58,849 nt of DNA from Leptolyngbya iicbica LK (GTDB lineage Bacteria; Cyanobacteriota; Cyanobacteriia; Phormidesmidales; Phormidesmidaceae), in NCBI RefSeq assembly GCF_004212215.1, contig NZ_QVFV01000002.1:547630-606478 (forward strand), written 5' to 3'. A program made the translations under genes and the position numbers. This document shows, piece after piece, positions 1-9,532 of the stretch. The notes below the pieces were generated by a model, which ran no database searches, was not told where the DNA came from, and saw nothing but the letters and a program-made list of their open reading frames with translations. How positions within the stretch are numbered: the stretch's first letter is position 1; every line of letters starts with the position of its first letter.

Positions 1-76
1 CGGTCATCCTATCAGCGCGATAGTCACTACCTTAAGCCTCCTTTTCTCTGCTGGGAGGAATGACAACCGAACACAG

Positions 77-256
77 ACGCTAAACACGTACGGTTCCTCT
101 CCTTGGCAAGGAGAGGTTAGGTGAGGTTCTACAGTCCTGAAAACGGCTACAACCGATCTCTAAACTGACTAGCTGAAAAGGGATACAGCAACTTTTGTGT
201 AAGGGATAGCTCCATCGGAGGGGTGCAGCTATTCCGAACTAACGCTAAACACGTAC
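77..256. repeat. 15-nt direct repeat pair in gene-free left end
   Basis: The 15-mer ACGCTAAACACGTAC occurs exactly at 77-91 and again at 242-256. The first 349 bases hold no gene I can support. They contain this repeat and two hairpins (96-116 and 292-313), which together look like the remains of dispersed intergenic repeats downstream of dps. Function is unknown. Confidence 0.6.
96..116. repeat. REP-like perfect hairpin
   Basis: CCTCTCCTT (96-104) and AAGGAGAGG (108-116) form a perfect 9-bp stem with a 3-nt loop, followed by GTTAGGTGAGGTT. This type of pyrimidine/purine palindrome is common between cyanobacterial genes, and no coding function is implied. No T-run follows on either strand, so it is unlikely to be an intrinsic terminator. 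Confidence 0.55.
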
Positions 257-291
257 ACAGCCCCTTGATAGTTTGCGCTGATGTGGCCAAT

Positions 292-313
292 GGGGAGGGT
301 GGTTACCCTCCCC
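292..313. repeat. GC-rich hairpin downstream of dps
   Basis: GGGGAGGGT (292-300) pairs with ACCCTCCCC (305-313). It lies about 40 bases past the dps stop codon, so it may mark the 3' end of the minus-strand dps transcript. It lacks a U-tract, so calling it a terminator would be inference. Confidence 0.4.
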
Positions 314-349
314 CCAGTTAGCGGCACCTTAGCGGCAACCTTGCGTGGA

Positions 350-865
350 TTATTTCGCCAGGAGACTGCGGAGCATCCACGCGGTTTTTTCGTGTACTTG
401 CATGCGCTGGGTTAGTAAGTCAGCCGTCGGTTCGTCGTTGGCTTTATCCACCACCGGAAAGATGGAACGAGCGGTGCGTACCACGGCTTCCTGACCTTCC
501 ACCAGTTGGGCGATCATGTCTTCAGCGCTGGGCACGCCTTCTTCTTCCTTAATGGAAGAAAGTTTGCCAAAGGCTTTGTAAGTGCCCGGGGCCGCGACGC
601 CTAAGGCCCGAATGCGTTCGGCAATCATATCAACGGCGAGAGCGAGTTCGTTGTACTGCTGCTCAAACATGAGATGCAACGTCTGGAACATGGGACCAGT
701 GACGTTCCAGTGAAAGTTGTGGGTCTTGAGGTAAAGGGTGTAAGTATCAGCGAGCAGGTTAGATAGACCGTCGGCAATGGCCTGACGATCCTTTTCCTCG
801 ATGCCGATGTTGATCGGCAGCGTGCTCACTTCGGTAGCAGCAGTGGCTTTCTTGGTTTTACCCAT
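350..865 (-). CDS. dps: Dps-family DNA-binding/ferritin-like protein
   Basis: This is a mini-ferritin that stores iron using peroxide as oxidant and protects DNA in the cytoplasm as a dodecamer. The 171-residue length is normal for the family. The ferroxidase ligands have canonical Dps spacing: H52, H64, D79 and E83, with the signature around [12 protein letters not shown] (residues 49-60). The Lys/Thr-rich N-terminal tail ([10 protein letters not shown]) could contact DNA, as such tails do in other Dps proteins. The ATG is preceded on the minus strand by AAGGAG about 8 bases upstream, which fixes the start. It is divergent from the racemase gene and shares a 241-base promoter region with it. 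Confidence 0.93.
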   Translation of the reverse strand: MGKTKKATAATEVSTLPINIGIEEKDRQAIADGLSNLLADTYTLYLKTHNFHWNVTGPMFQTLHLMFEQQYNELALAVDMIAERIRALGVAAPGTYKAFGKLSSIKEEEGVPSAEDMIAQLVEGQEAVVRTARSIFPVVDKANDEPTADLLTQRMQVHEKTAWMLRSLLAK

Positions 866-1106
866 GGATGTTTCTCCTTCGCTGACGAGCTAGTTGCGAT
901 CGCCCGCCGCATTCATGATTTTGCACGCTAACCATAGTGGCGCGATTTGGGCCAGTTGGAGTAAATGCGTAACATTCTTCTAGGCATCTTGGGAAATGTG
1001 TGCGATCGCGCCACTGACTTTTTGTTAATCCGCGACAGTCAACCGCTAGCGACTCGATTACATTAGAAACTGCCAAACGCCAATATTCGATTTTCGGGAA
1101 CTGCCC

Positions 1107-1862
1107 ATGACTGTAACTCCCACCTGCCGCATCAAAGTGATTAACGGCAACACTTGTGAGCCGATGACGCAAAATATTGACGCTTCGGCACAAGCGGCGA
1201 AGTTCCCCCATACCGAAATCATTACAGTGACTCCTAATGCCGGGCCGATTTCGATCGAAGGCTTTTATGACGAATATTTGGCGATTCCGGGTGTGATGGA
1301 ACAGATTATTTTGGATGCGGACTCGGACGCTTTCATCCTGGCCTGTTGGGGCGACCCTGGCATTGAGGCGGCGCGGGAAATCACGGCTAAACCAGTCGTG
1401 GGCATTGCTGAAGCCAGTCTCTATGTGGCGAACATGCTGGCCGCCAAATGGAGTGTCGTAACAACGCTCCATCGAGCTCGGGACATGGCCGAAAAAACGG
1501 TGCAGAAAGCGGGCATGACAGAACGCTGTGCCTCCATCCGGACCACGTCACTATCCGTTTTGGATACCGAAAACGATCGCGCCCATACGGTTGAAATCCT
1601 CGCGGCAGCTAGCAAGTTAGCGATTGAAGAAGATGGCGCCGAAGCGATTTGTCTCGGCTGTGCCGGGATGAGTGGGCTGGAAAAACAGTTGGAGGAGCGG
1701 CTCGGCGTCCCCGTTATCGATTCCGTTGCTGCTGCCGTCAAAATGGCAGAGTCGCTCGTCAGCTTAGGTAAGCTCACCAGCAAGCAGCTCACCTACCGCT
1801 TACCAGAAAAGAAAGTGATTCGCGGTTATGGCGACCATTTTCAAGTGGAGAATTTTGCCTGA
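1107..1862 (+). CDS. Asp/Glu/hydantoin racemase family protein
   Basis: The 251-residue cytoplasmic protein begins with IKVINGNT, typical of the hydantoin/allantoin branch of the Asp/Glu racemase superfamily. These enzymes use two cysteines as acid and base. C80 (in ACWGDPG) and C185 (in CLGCAGM) sit where the catalytic pair is expected. The substrate could be a hydantoin, allantoin, aspartate or glutamate, and sequence alone does not decide. No hydantoinase or carbamoylase lies next to it. It is divergent from dps and convergent with the HLIP gene. The ATG has only a weak GGGA upstream. Family assignment is firm; specificity is open. Confidence 0.85.
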   Translation: MTVTPTCRIKVINGNTCEPMTQNIDASAQAAKFPHTEIITVTPNAGPISIEGFYDEYLAIPGVMEQIILDADSDAFILACWGDPGIEAAREITAKPVVGIAEASLYVANMLAAKWSVVTTLHRARDMAEKTVQKAGMTERCASIRTTSLSVLDTENDRAHTVEILAAASKLAIEEDGAEAICLGCAGMSGLEKQLEERLGVPVIDSVAAAVKMAESLVSLGKLTSKQLTYRLPEKKVIRGYGDHFQVENFA

Positions 1863-2007
1863 GCCGAAATCTCATCAGGAGCTGAATACAGGACCGAATC
1901 TGTGAGAGCTTGATGACGAATCGAGCAACACAGAATTAGTTCGAGGCGTAGCGCATTGAGCCGTCGATAGCAGGGTGATCGCTCCTTCAACTCAGTTATC
2001 CAGCGGC

Positions 2008-2223
2008 TCAGAATCCGAGCCAGGTGAAAAAGTCTTGTCGAGTAATCAGCTCCAGCAGCAGCAATGCCACAAAGCCAATCATGGCAAACCGACCATTGAT
2101 GCGCTCGGCGTAAGTATTCCATCCGAAGCTGGGAGCCTTTTCGGCGGTTTCGGTAGCTGATGCCGCTTCAGTCGTCGGCGTATCAGAGGTGGGTGTTGAC
2201 GTGTCCTGGGAGTCAGCAGTCAT
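2008..2223 (-). CDS. High-light-inducible protein (HLIP, one-helix CAB-like)
   Basis: This 71-residue one-helix thylakoid protein carries the chlorophyll-binding motif E40-R-I-N43-G-R45-F-A-M at the start of its single membrane helix (about residues 43-60). Such proteins bind chlorophyll and carotenoid, quench excess energy and help chlorophyll recycling around photosystem II assembly. The first 30 residues are Ser/Thr/Ala/Glu-rich and probably disordered on the stromal side. It is last in a minus-strand group behind the DUF3326 gene (48-base gap), suggesting possible cotranscription. Stress-induced expression is known for the family but no specific promoter motif was recognised here. Confidence 0.93.
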   Translation of the reverse strand: MTADSQDTSTPTSDTPTTEAASATETAEKAPSFGWNTYAERINGRFAMIGFVALLLLELITRQDFFTWLGF

Positions 2224-2271
2224 GATGAGTTGGCGGTGTCGGTGGATGAAGAATCGATTTCCCTAGCTACC

Positions 2272-3393
2272 TTAGCCCAAGAGAGCATCTTGCGGAAGCG
2301 ATACAGGGATTGATGACGATGAGGACGTGGGCAACGAGGTTGAAGCGTCGGGCTGAATCTGGGGCAGATGGGGCGCGATCGCCCTCGCGTCAATTCCTGC
2401 TTTGTGGGCTGCCATTACCCCGATCGCTTCCAAATAGGAGCGCACCCGTAGAGCGTTGACGCCCACTTTTTCGGGGGTAATGGTGAGGGTGGTCGTGTTT
2501 TCTTCCACGGCGATGAGCTGGGCAGCGGTACCACTCAAACTCAGCACGCCACTGCCGCCAAAGGCTGTGGCCGGGGCAATCACCGCATCGACTTGGTCGC
2601 GATTGACGATGCCCATGGGGCGATCGCCCGATGTCACAAACTGCGGCGCGCGGCTGAGTCCGGCCAACACGCAGGGCAAGAAGGTATGCCCCAGCTCTTC
2701 CGCCGCCGACTTGGGCGACAACGTCGGGTCTAGCGGCAGCGGACTCAGGGCTGGCGCATGGGCACAGGGAATCTGCAAATGCCGCACCAGTAAGTGGCTA
2801 ATGACGGCTTCAGCTCCCGCGAGGGGGTCAACCCCTTGCCCCTGGCGATAGTTCTGTAGCGCGATCGCGTCTTCCTCTTCGGGAAAGCGGACTACCACGG
2901 CGATCGCCTCGGCCCCTAGCTGCACCAACCGCTCGGCGGCTCGGAGTAACGTGCCAGGATTGGCAATGGTGCCCCAGGTCGCGCCAGAGTCAGCCGTTTG
3001 CAGCGTTACCCTAACCGGGGCGTCAGTTACGACATAGTCCGTCATCGCCAGTCCTAAAGTGGCACGGGCGGCGTCGGCGGCCTGCACATGTCGCCAGCGC
3101 AAAGACTCCTCGATCTCGGAATCCAGCAGCAGGCCGATGCGGTTGCGATGCACGGGGCGCAGTCCCCACTGACCCGCCGCAAACTGATCAAGACCGTAGC
3201 CTTCAACATACAGCGCATTGGGCAGGGGCCAATAGAGTTGGGCACCGTTCAAAACATTAGGGTGAGTGATGACGGTGTCGGCCACTTGGGCGATCGCTCG
3301 CACCACCGGCAACGCATCGCCCGCATAGCCACCAATGGCGGCCCCCACCCCGGTCGGCACAATGAGGACTGCCGTGTAAGGCCGTTGCAGCAT
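2272..3393 (-). CDS. DUF3326 domain-containing protein
   Basis: The 373-residue protein resembles a cyanobacterial/plastid-lineage family of unknown function (DUF3326) along nearly its full length. Features seen are a Gly-rich N-terminus (VPTGVGAAIGGYAGDA, about residues 12-27), HPNVLNGAQ at about 44-52, and an Ala-rich middle. No signal peptide or membrane helix is evident, so it is probably soluble. The last 25 residues are a Ser/Pro tail. It starts 14 bases after the stop of the 57-residue gene and ends 48 bases before the HLIP start, so the three genes may form an operon. Function cannot be assigned; a link to photosynthesis is inferred only from the HLIP neighbour. Confidence 0.82.
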   Translation of the reverse strand: MLQRPYTAVLIVPTGVGAAIGGYAGDALPVVRAIAQVADTVITHPNVLNGAQLYWPLPNALYVEGYGLDQFAAGQWGLRPVHRNRIGLLLDSEIEESLRWRHVQAADAARATLGLAMTDYVVTDAPVRVTLQTADSGATWGTIANPGTLLRAAERLVQLGAEAIAVVVRFPEEEDAIALQNYRQGQGVDPLAGAEAVISHLLVRHLQIPCAHAPALSPLPLDPTLSPKSAAEELGHTFLPCVLAGLSRAPQFVTSGDRPMGIVNRDQVDAVIAPATAFGGSGVLSLSGTAAQLIAVEENTTTLTITPEKVGVNALRVRSYLEAIGVMAAHKAGIDARAIAPHLPQIQPDASTSLPTSSSSSIPVSLPQDALLG

Positions 3394-3407
3394 AAAAAAT
3401 TAAGCCA

Positions 3408-3581
3408 CTACTTTTCGGTGACAACGGCTTCGACTTTGGCCGTTTTTTGCGTTTCGTCTACCTCAGCGATCGCCCATCGCAGGGGCTCCCCGCGCTTTTG
3501 CAATTCTGCTTCCACTTTTTGGGGCAGTTCCACCGGATTTTCGGTCAAATCAATTTCAGCAGCGATAAAGTGAGTGGTCAT
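3408..3581 (-). CDS. Small conserved-looking protein (57 aa)
   Basis: The minus strand reads an ATG-initiated 57-residue frame starting MTTHFIAAEIDLTENP and ending VEAVVTEK. It has alternating hydrophobic and charged residues, no membrane helix and the look of a small alpha/beta domain. I recall short proteins of this kind in cyanobacterial genomes but cannot name a family. Its stop lies 14 bases before the DUF3326 start on the same strand, and the tight spacing supports it being real and cotranscribed. It is too short for most ORF callers. Function is unknown. Confidence 0.65.
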   Translation of the reverse strand: MTTHFIAAEIDLTENPVELPQKVEAELQKRGEPLRWAIAEVDETQKTAKVEAVVTEK

Positions 3582-3767
3582 AACAATGCTCCAAACTTAA
3601 CTTTTGCAAGGACGTGACGGCGATCTCGGTGCCAAGTCAAACGAGTTTTCGGCCTCGATCCGTCGCTAACTGAGGGATCAGAATTATCCAAGCTCCAACT
3701 CTGCCCCAATCAATGCGGTGCTCAACGGCAAACAGCCGAGAGGTCGGTTCTGACCGTAATTAAAGGC

Positions 3768-4088
3768 TTAGGAAGGCTGTCCAAACTGCTTTTGGTAAAC
3801 CACATCCTCTTTTTCAGTTTCCAGCTTAATGTCCGACCGAGGAAAGGCTACACACAGCAAAGCATAGCCTTCAGCCTGCAAATCTGGCCCGACCCCCATG
3901 CCGTCGGTTTGATCCACAGATCCTTCAGTAATGAGGGCGGCACAGGTGGTGCAGACCCCGGCACTACAGGAAAACGGTAGATCTAGCCCGGCTTCGTTCG
4001 CCGCCGTCAGAATGGGAGTATCTTCAGGCACTTGAATGCTGGTTACTTTGCCCTGGTGCTTAATTTCAACAGTGTACGTATTGGCCAT
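3768..4088 (-). CDS. Plant-type [2Fe-2S] ferredoxin
   Basis: This 106-residue soluble electron carrier has the cluster ligands C41, C46, C49 and C79 in the canonical C-x4-C-x2-C...C pattern (SCSAGVCTTCAA). Family members take electrons from photosystem I and pass them to FNR, thioredoxin reductase and assimilatory enzymes. It differs from the major photosynthetic ferredoxin: the loop after C49 reads ALITEGSVDQTDG, and the C-terminus extends to QKQFGQPS. It may therefore be a minor or specialised isoform, so no petF symbol is given. The ATG lies within CCATGG. It stands 186 bases upstream of the 57-residue gene on the same strand. Confidence 0.92.
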   Translation of the reverse strand: MANTYTVEIKHQGKVTSIQVPEDTPILTAANEAGLDLPFSCSAGVCTTCAALITEGSVDQTDGMGVGPDLQAEGYALLCVAFPRSDIKLETEKEDVVYQKQFGQPS

Positions 4089-4207
4089 GGACGCTTATTA
4101 AACAGTGAACTCACAAGTGTAAACGACAAGGGGGGCAGGTCGGATGAATCTGCGTTCAGGATGGCCGCAGGGGGGTGAGCGATCGCAACGCAGCGATCGC
4201 CCCGACG

Positions 4208-4393
4208 TTATCCGTTCGTGTCAGCCGCTGGGAAAATCTCATCGAACTCGGCAATCAAATCATCCATCTCTTCCAGCGCTTGATTCACGTCAATGCGCAG
4301 CATACCAATGTCAGGCTGTTCCAAAAGCTTGACCAGGGCTTCTCGCTTGCTGCGAATCATCTCGACCCGGTCGCGAATTGCTTGCTTTTCCAT
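4208..4393 (-). CDS. Small helical protein of unknown function (61 aa)
   Basis: A 61-residue, highly charged and probably all-helical protein beginning MEKQAIRDRVEMIR. Acidic residues dominate the second half (EEMDDLIAEFDEIF). A TTG start 36 bases upstream would add 12 residues, but the ATG is preferred and has GAAGAG about 12 bases upstream. It is downstream of the tamB-like gene on the same strand and upstream of the ferredoxin gene. No motif is recognised. The heptad-like spacing of Leu/Ile suggests a short coiled coil or a helical hairpin. Codon use looks like that of its neighbours. Confidence 0.6.
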   Translation of the reverse strand: MEKQAIRDRVEMIRSKREALVKLLEQPDIGMLRIDVNQALEEMDDLIAEFDEIFPAADTNG

Positions 4394-4555
4394 ACTGTTT
4401 TGCCACTCTTCAGTTAATAAGATAGGCAACTTTGGGGCCAGAAGAAAACCAACTTCTCAGATTTCCAGCGATATTCAGCGATCAACTTGACCGCAAAAGG
4501 TTGACGTGTCACCGCTCACCGCCATTGGGAACGCGCTGCTCCGCACTCGACTGGG

Positions 4556-7500
4556 CTAGAAGGTGGTGCGGTATTCCAGGCGCATTTCGGTGTCGTTGAG
4601 GTTTGATGAGCCCCGCAGTTGCAGTTCATCGGTAATGCGATACTGCAGTCCCAACTGGGGCGGATTGCCGCTGTTCAAAATTTCGAGCACGCTGATGCCG
4701 ATACTGTCACCAATCGCAAAGGACGCTTCGACCCCAATCGCCACGCCTGCGGTGCTTTCTTCAGAGGTATCGGTGGTGGGGAAGACGCTAAAGGAGCGCA
4801 ATCCGAGTGCATTTGCCAGGTCGTTACCAAAGCCCGCCAAGCCCCCGGCGCCTAAGAATCCGGCAAACTGCGTCAGTGTGGCATTAGCCAGGCCTCCCGT
4901 AATGTTGCTGCCCAGCAGGGCCACCAACTGTTCTTGGCTCCGGGCGGGGTTGCTGGTCAGAGACAGACTTTCATTCAAATCGCTGACATAGCCTTGAGCG
5001 ATCGCTTCTACGTTAATAAACTGCACCTCACCAACTGAGCGAATGTCATTGTCGCTAATTTCGGAACTGACAAATCCGTCGTTAGAGGCTGGAATTTCGG
5101 TGACGTTGGTTTCCCGGACCCGGGTTCTCAGCGCCACATCCACATAAGGATCAAGGCCATCTTCCGGAGTAAACACAACGGTGTTGGGCGCATTGGAATC
5201 GAGCAAAAACTGCGTTGAGAATAGATTGATCCAGCCGGTGCGGAGGTCAATTTCGCCGTCGGGTCGCGGGTCGGAGAGCGTGCCGTTAATCTGAATGCCG
5301 CCGTCGGCTGTGAGGTTGTAAAACGGCTGTCCGGCAATGACGAGGCGATCGCGAAACACCAGCACCAAATTTTGCAACGATACCTGGTCTAAGAAGCTCG
5401 GTGCGGCAGCCTTAGTGCCTGCCGCCAACGGATCGATGCCGAGGAACTGGGCGCGATAGGGATTGATTTGTTCTACTTCTTCGACGGTGGGGAGATTGAT
5501 CGCCCCCAACTGCCGCAACAATTGGTTGGCTTGCACAAAGCCCTCATCCAGTTCAATTTTGCCGCCAATGGTGGGTTCTAGCACCGCTCCAGTAATGCCC
5601 ACTCGCCCATCGACCCGTAAGTCGACCACACCGCGATAGTCGAGGGGCAACTCTCCCAGCGCAATTCTGATGCCACTGGGCGGCGCTGCCTCATCGGTGG
5701 ACTGCGGTTTGGTGAATTGCTGTTTGGCCTGCGCCAGGGTTAAGAGTGACTCACCCGACGCCAACAACGGCAACTGGCCGCTGATCGCTAACGTGCCATC
5801 CCCCATTTCACCCTGCAACTGGGGAATGCTGACCTGTTCGAGGTCAAAATTTATCTGCCCTGTGAGATCAGTCAGCGGTTGCCCCAATTCCTTGCTGCCG
5901 ATGATGCCATCACGTAAGGTGACCGCTCCCACCACTATCGGCTCAACCACCGTGCCGCCAACCTGGACGCGGATTTCGCCCTCGCCCCCCTCCCAGCGGA
6001 CTTCTTCAGCGGTGAGCACATTCATCAGGTCAAAGGCGTCGTCCGGCACGATCGCCACCAGCGAGATGTTTTCGGTGGGCGGCTGCACCGTCATAAAGGG
6101 CAGCGCATAGGGAATCTCGCCCTGCAAGGTCAGGGGTTGCTCATCAGGAGCGATCGCGGCGACGCCATCCACCTCAAACACGGCATCGCGATAGCCAAAG
6201 GTTGCAGCGACTCGCTCTAACGGTTGCTGCCCCACTTGCGGCTCGGCAACCAGCAATTCCCCCGCAATTTGGGGATTCGCGAGACTGCCCTCAAACTCGG
6301 TGGTGACATCGATATCCCCCGTCACCTCTAGGGGCAGCGGATACAAAGCTTGGGCTAACTCGACGGGCAAATTATCTACCAAGAGTTGGCCTTGTAAGCG
6401 CTCGAAACTGCCGCTACCCGCCAGGTTGATCACCGTGTCTTCAATAATGGCGGAGACGGGGTCGAGGGTCACGGTGGATTGCTGCACATTGCCGCTCACG
6501 ACGAACTGATTGGGGGGACTGTACGGTCCCCACACCCAGCTCTGTCCCTGAAAGTTGAAATCAGCGGTGAGGCCGTCTAAGTCGAGCGATCGCCCAGCCA
6601 CCGTGAGTCCGCCCGCAAATTCCCCCATCAGGGTATCCCAAGGCGGCAAGGCCAACATCGGATCGGTGGTGGATGGCTCCGGTCGCGTGGCTTCGTAGGC
6701 AATGAACGCCTCTAACTGCTCTAAAAAGGAGGCCATCGGCAACCGAATCGATTGCACTTGTAGGTCGGCGGCGCTACCCATGGGAGCCTGTCGCCGCAAC
6801 CCAAACCGCAAAGCTTCCAGGTCAATGGTTTCGGCGATCGCGACTACATCTTCGACATAGCCTTCGGCCACGGTCAATTGCCCGGTGTAGGCCAATTCCG
6901 GCTGCAGAATGGCGCTGCCCGCCAGCAAAACGCGGCTGTTATCGAACAGCAATTCGCCCTGGCTCAGAGCAGCGGTGTTGTCGGCATAGCGAAACGCCGC
7001 GGTAAATAAATCGGCTTCCACAGGATCAAGGCCGGGATTGCTGACGCTAAGGGTGCCGCTGGCGATCGGATTTTGGAAGTCGGCTAGGTTGGCGGATACC
7101 TGCAGATCTACCAAGCCGGAGACGATGCCAAACCCGTAGTCTTGGGCGGGCTGCACGGCAAATTTTTCTAGATCCAAGTTTTGCACGGTGGCATCAAGGC
7201 GGCGATTGGCTCCGGTGCCAAAGGCGACGAAGTCTTGATTGCGCACCTCAAAGGCGTTGGGCCAGAAGTCAGAATCCACCACCAGAGCCACGCGATCGCC
7301 CTCCTGGCTACGGAGGTCAAGTTCGCCTCCCTGAGCTAATGACAGCGCCACGGGGCCAGTGAGCGGCGCAAAGAGCAAATCATTGACGGCCAAATCGACC
7401 AACCGCGCATTCCCTGTCACTTGCGGATTGTCGAGGGTGCCTGTGAGCTGGCCGGTGAAGCTAGTGAGGCCCAGGAGTTGCCCATAGTCCCGCACCGCCT

Positions 7501-9532
7501 CTGGGGCAAAACTGTTGAGGGGTTGCAGGTCATAGTCTTGCAGGGCCACATTTAACGCCAGCGCCCCAATGGGCATCGGCTGATTGAAATCTACGCCAAT
7601 GGTGCCGTCTGCCTGCACATTGGGCGCGGTGAACCGATTGACGGCAATGCGATCGCCCAAAAACTCAAACTCAGTAATCCAATCTCCCTGGGGCAAGAGT
7701 GGCGCGGCGGTAGGAATCGGCTGCACTAAGGCGTCAGCCACGATCGCATCGCCCCCCGCCCGAATGGTTGCCAGGTCAAAGTTGTATAGATTGCCATCCG
7801 CCTCCAGGTTAGCGGTCAGCAACCCTTGGGCCTGGGGGGTAAATTGCTGGATGGGCACTTGCGCCGTTGTCGCCGTCGCTTGCCAGTTGCCTGTCGTCAG
7901 GTCGGCGATCGCCTCTGCCGTGACACTGCCCTCGGCGACGCGCAGCAGCGTATCATCCAGCACGAGTTGATTGTCGGCCAGGGTCAGCCTCCCCCCACCG
8001 GGAAAGGTTGACTCAGAAAGCTGCCACTGAGCGACAGCGGCTTGTGAGGTCAGACTACCCGACCCCTCTGCCTCTGCGGTCAAGTTTCCCACGACAACGT
8101 CGGGTGGCAGCGACACCCCGTACAGCTCGGTATAGGCATCTACCGGCACATCGACTTGAGCCGTCAGCTGAAATTGTGGATCGGTCAAATTAGTTAAATC
8201 TGCCTCACCCTGGGCAAATATCACACCGCCCGCGACGGGTATCACCCGCAGTTCCGTCAGGTCAAAGCGGTCTTGATTGAGGCGAAAGTCGGACGTGAGG
8301 GTCGCTACCTCGACTTGATCAACTTGGACGATCCCCTGGTTGCTCAACCGGCCAGAAATTTGCGGATCGAGTAGCTCCCCTGTCACCTCAGCATTGAGCT
8401 GAAAAGTGCCAGCCGCGTCAATCGGCAACTCCAGATCCGCGAGGGATTGCACGTCCGCGATCGCGATCGCGGGAATCTGCGCCCGCAAGTTATGCCCTTC
8501 TCGCAAATGCACATCGCCCTCAGCCATCAGCGTGATGTCTTCGAGCTGTAGCCCCGTGTCTTCCAGCGTCACCTGTTGCCCCTGAAATCGGAGTTGACTG
8601 CGAATATTACGCACAGGAGCAGGGACGCCACGTACTTGGATCTCTCCATCCTGTAATCGGGCCGTACCTCGAATATCAACGGTGTCTAAATCAAGCTCAT
8701 TGTCGTCGGTCAGGGCAGCTTTAATTGTCAGGTTGCTGCTGACCAGACCATCCTCTAGACCAACTGAAGAAGGGAGTAAAAGGTTAACACCAGTCGTAGG
8801 TAAATCTTGTAAACGTATGTTGGTGTTAACCACGCGCTGGCTTAAGTCACCTTGGCCCTTTATATCAAAGCGCCCGCTATCAAGGTCCCCGGTGAGAGAA
8901 AATATGACTAACTGATTTTCTTCACCTTCAAACTCGGCTGCAACATCCACTCCAGTAATTTGAACCGGCTCACGCACCACAATCGCCTCGGGCTCTCGAA
9001 TGCGGGTCAGGGCAGTGAGATGGGCATCCTCAACTGTCAGGGACTGAATTTCGAGATTGATGCGAGATTCACCTTCCGGTGGCTCGGGCAGCACTAGATC
9101 AAGCCACTTGGCATCAGTTGCCTGCACCAAGGTGACCTCAGGCCGAATTAGGCGCAAATCAAACCCAACTGTTTGCTCAAAGATCAGCGATAGCAAGGTG
9201 ACATTGAGCTCTGCCGACGCGACTGTAACGGTACTTTCGTCGTTCTCAGTCGGGGGAATCAGGATATTTTCTAAACGAATGCTCCAAATAGATATACCGG
9301 CAACTTCACCCAAATCGATAGGACGACCAATTGTCTTCTCCACCTCTTCTTCAACAATTGGAAGCACATGGGACTCGACGAGACGTTCTCCCCACACCAC
9401 AGCAATAATGCCTCCGGCAGCTGCCACCACGCCGAGTCCAGCAGCAAGTTTCAGTAAGGGTGAAAACGAACGACGAGACGGGCGTTCCTCTTCGGAAGAG
9501 TCTGGCGGAATGGGGTTGGGGCTATTTGACAT
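4556..9532 (-). CDS. tamB: TamB-like translocation/assembly module protein (DUF490)
   Basis: A very long (1658-residue) single-pass periplasmic protein. A membrane anchor follows a short Pro/Ser/Glu-rich and basic N-terminus at about residues 26-47 (LLKLAAGLGVVAAAGGIIAV). The rest is repetitive beta-strand sequence typical of AsmA/TamB-like bridge proteins, ending in the conserved DUF490/TamB domain over roughly the last 400 residues, with the terminal strand LRLEYRTTF. TamB proteins span the periplasm as a hydrophobic groove and are implicated in phospholipid delivery to the outer membrane or in outer-membrane protein assembly. Length fits cyanobacterial homologues, which are longer than E. 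coli TamB. No Omp85 partner is adjacent. The reading frame is uninterrupted. Confidence 0.9.
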   Translation of the reverse strand: MSNSPNPIPPDSSEEERPSRRSFSPLLKLAAGLGVVAAAGGIIAVVWGERLVESHVLPIVEEEVEKTIGRPIDLGEVAGISIWSIRLENILIPPTENDESTVTVASAELNVTLLSLIFEQTVGFDLRLIRPEVTLVQATDAKWLDLVLPEPPEGESRINLEIQSLTVEDAHLTALTRIREPEAIVVREPVQITGVDVAAEFEGEENQLVIFSLTGDLDSGRFDIKGQGDLSQRVVNTNIRLQDLPTTGVNLLLPSSVGLEDGLVSSNLTIKAALTDDNELDLDTVDIRGTARLQDGEIQVRGVPAPVRNIRSQLRFQGQQVTLEDTGLQLEDITLMAEGDVHLREGHNLRAQIPAIAIADVQSLADLELPIDAAGTFQLNAEVTGELLDPQISGRLSNQGIVQVDQVEVATLTSDFRLNQDRFDLTELRVIPVAGGVIFAQGEADLTNLTDPQFQLTAQVDVPVDAYTELYGVSLPPDVVVGNLTAEAEGSGSLTSQAAVAQWQLSESTFPGGGRLTLADNQLVLDDTLLRVAEGSVTAEAIADLTTGNWQATATTAQVPIQQFTPQAQGLLTANLEADGNLYNFDLATIRAGGDAIVADALVQPIPTAAPLLPQGDWITEFEFLGDRIAVNRFTAPNVQADGTIGVDFNQPMPIGALALNVALQDYDLQPLNSFAPEAVRDYGQLLGLTSFTGQLTGTLDNPQVTGNARLVDLAVNDLLFAPLTGPVALSLAQGGELDLRSQEGDRVALVVDSDFWPNAFEVRNQDFVAFGTGANRRLDATVQNLDLEKFAVQPAQDYGFGIVSGLVDLQVSANLADFQNPIASGTLSVSNPGLDPVEADLFTAAFRYADNTAALSQGELLFDNSRVLLAGSAILQPELAYTGQLTVAEGYVEDVVAIAETIDLEALRFGLRRQAPMGSAADLQVQSIRLPMASFLEQLEAFIAYEATRPEPSTTDPMLALPPWDTLMGEFAGGLTVAGRSLDLDGLTADFNFQGQSWVWGPYSPPNQFVVSGNVQQSTVTLDPVSAIIEDTVINLAGSGSFERLQGQLLVDNLPVELAQALYPLPLEVTGDIDVTTEFEGSLANPQIAGELLVAEPQVGQQPLERVAATFGYRDAVFEVDGVAAIAPDEQPLTLQGEIPYALPFMTVQPPTENISLVAIVPDDAFDLMNVLTAEEVRWEGGEGEIRVQVGGTVVEPIVVGAVTLRDGIIGSKELGQPLTDLTGQINFDLEQVSIPQLQGEMGDGTLAISGQLPLLASGESLLTLAQAKQQFTKPQSTDEAAPPSGIRIALGELPLDYRGVVDLRVDGRVGITGAVLEPTIGGKIELDEGFVQANQLLRQLGAINLPTVEEVEQINPYRAQFLGIDPLAAGTKAAAPSFLDQVSLQNLVLVFRDRLVIAGQPFYNLTADGGIQINGTLSDPRPDGEIDLRTGWINLFSTQFLLDSNAPNTVVFTPEDGLDPYVDVALRTRVRETNVTEIPASNDGFVSSEISDNDIRSVGEVQFINVEAIAQGYVSDLNESLSLTSNPARSQEQLVALLGSNITGGLANATLTQFAGFLGAGGLAGFGNDLANALGLRSFSVFPTTDTSEESTAGVAIGVEASFAIGDSIGISVLEILNSGNPPQLGLQYRITDELQLRGSSNLNDTEMRLEYRTTF

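Noticed and set aside
858-1472. 204-codon minus-strand frame over the racemase start
   Set aside because: Shadow of the racemase, whose cysteine motifs are intact in the plus-strand frame. It would also overlap the dps start.
4178-4201. GCGATCGC-AACGCA-GCGATCGC as an operator
   Set aside because: Two adjacent HIP1 octamers are expected by their high frequency in this genome type; there is no sign of a specific regulator site.
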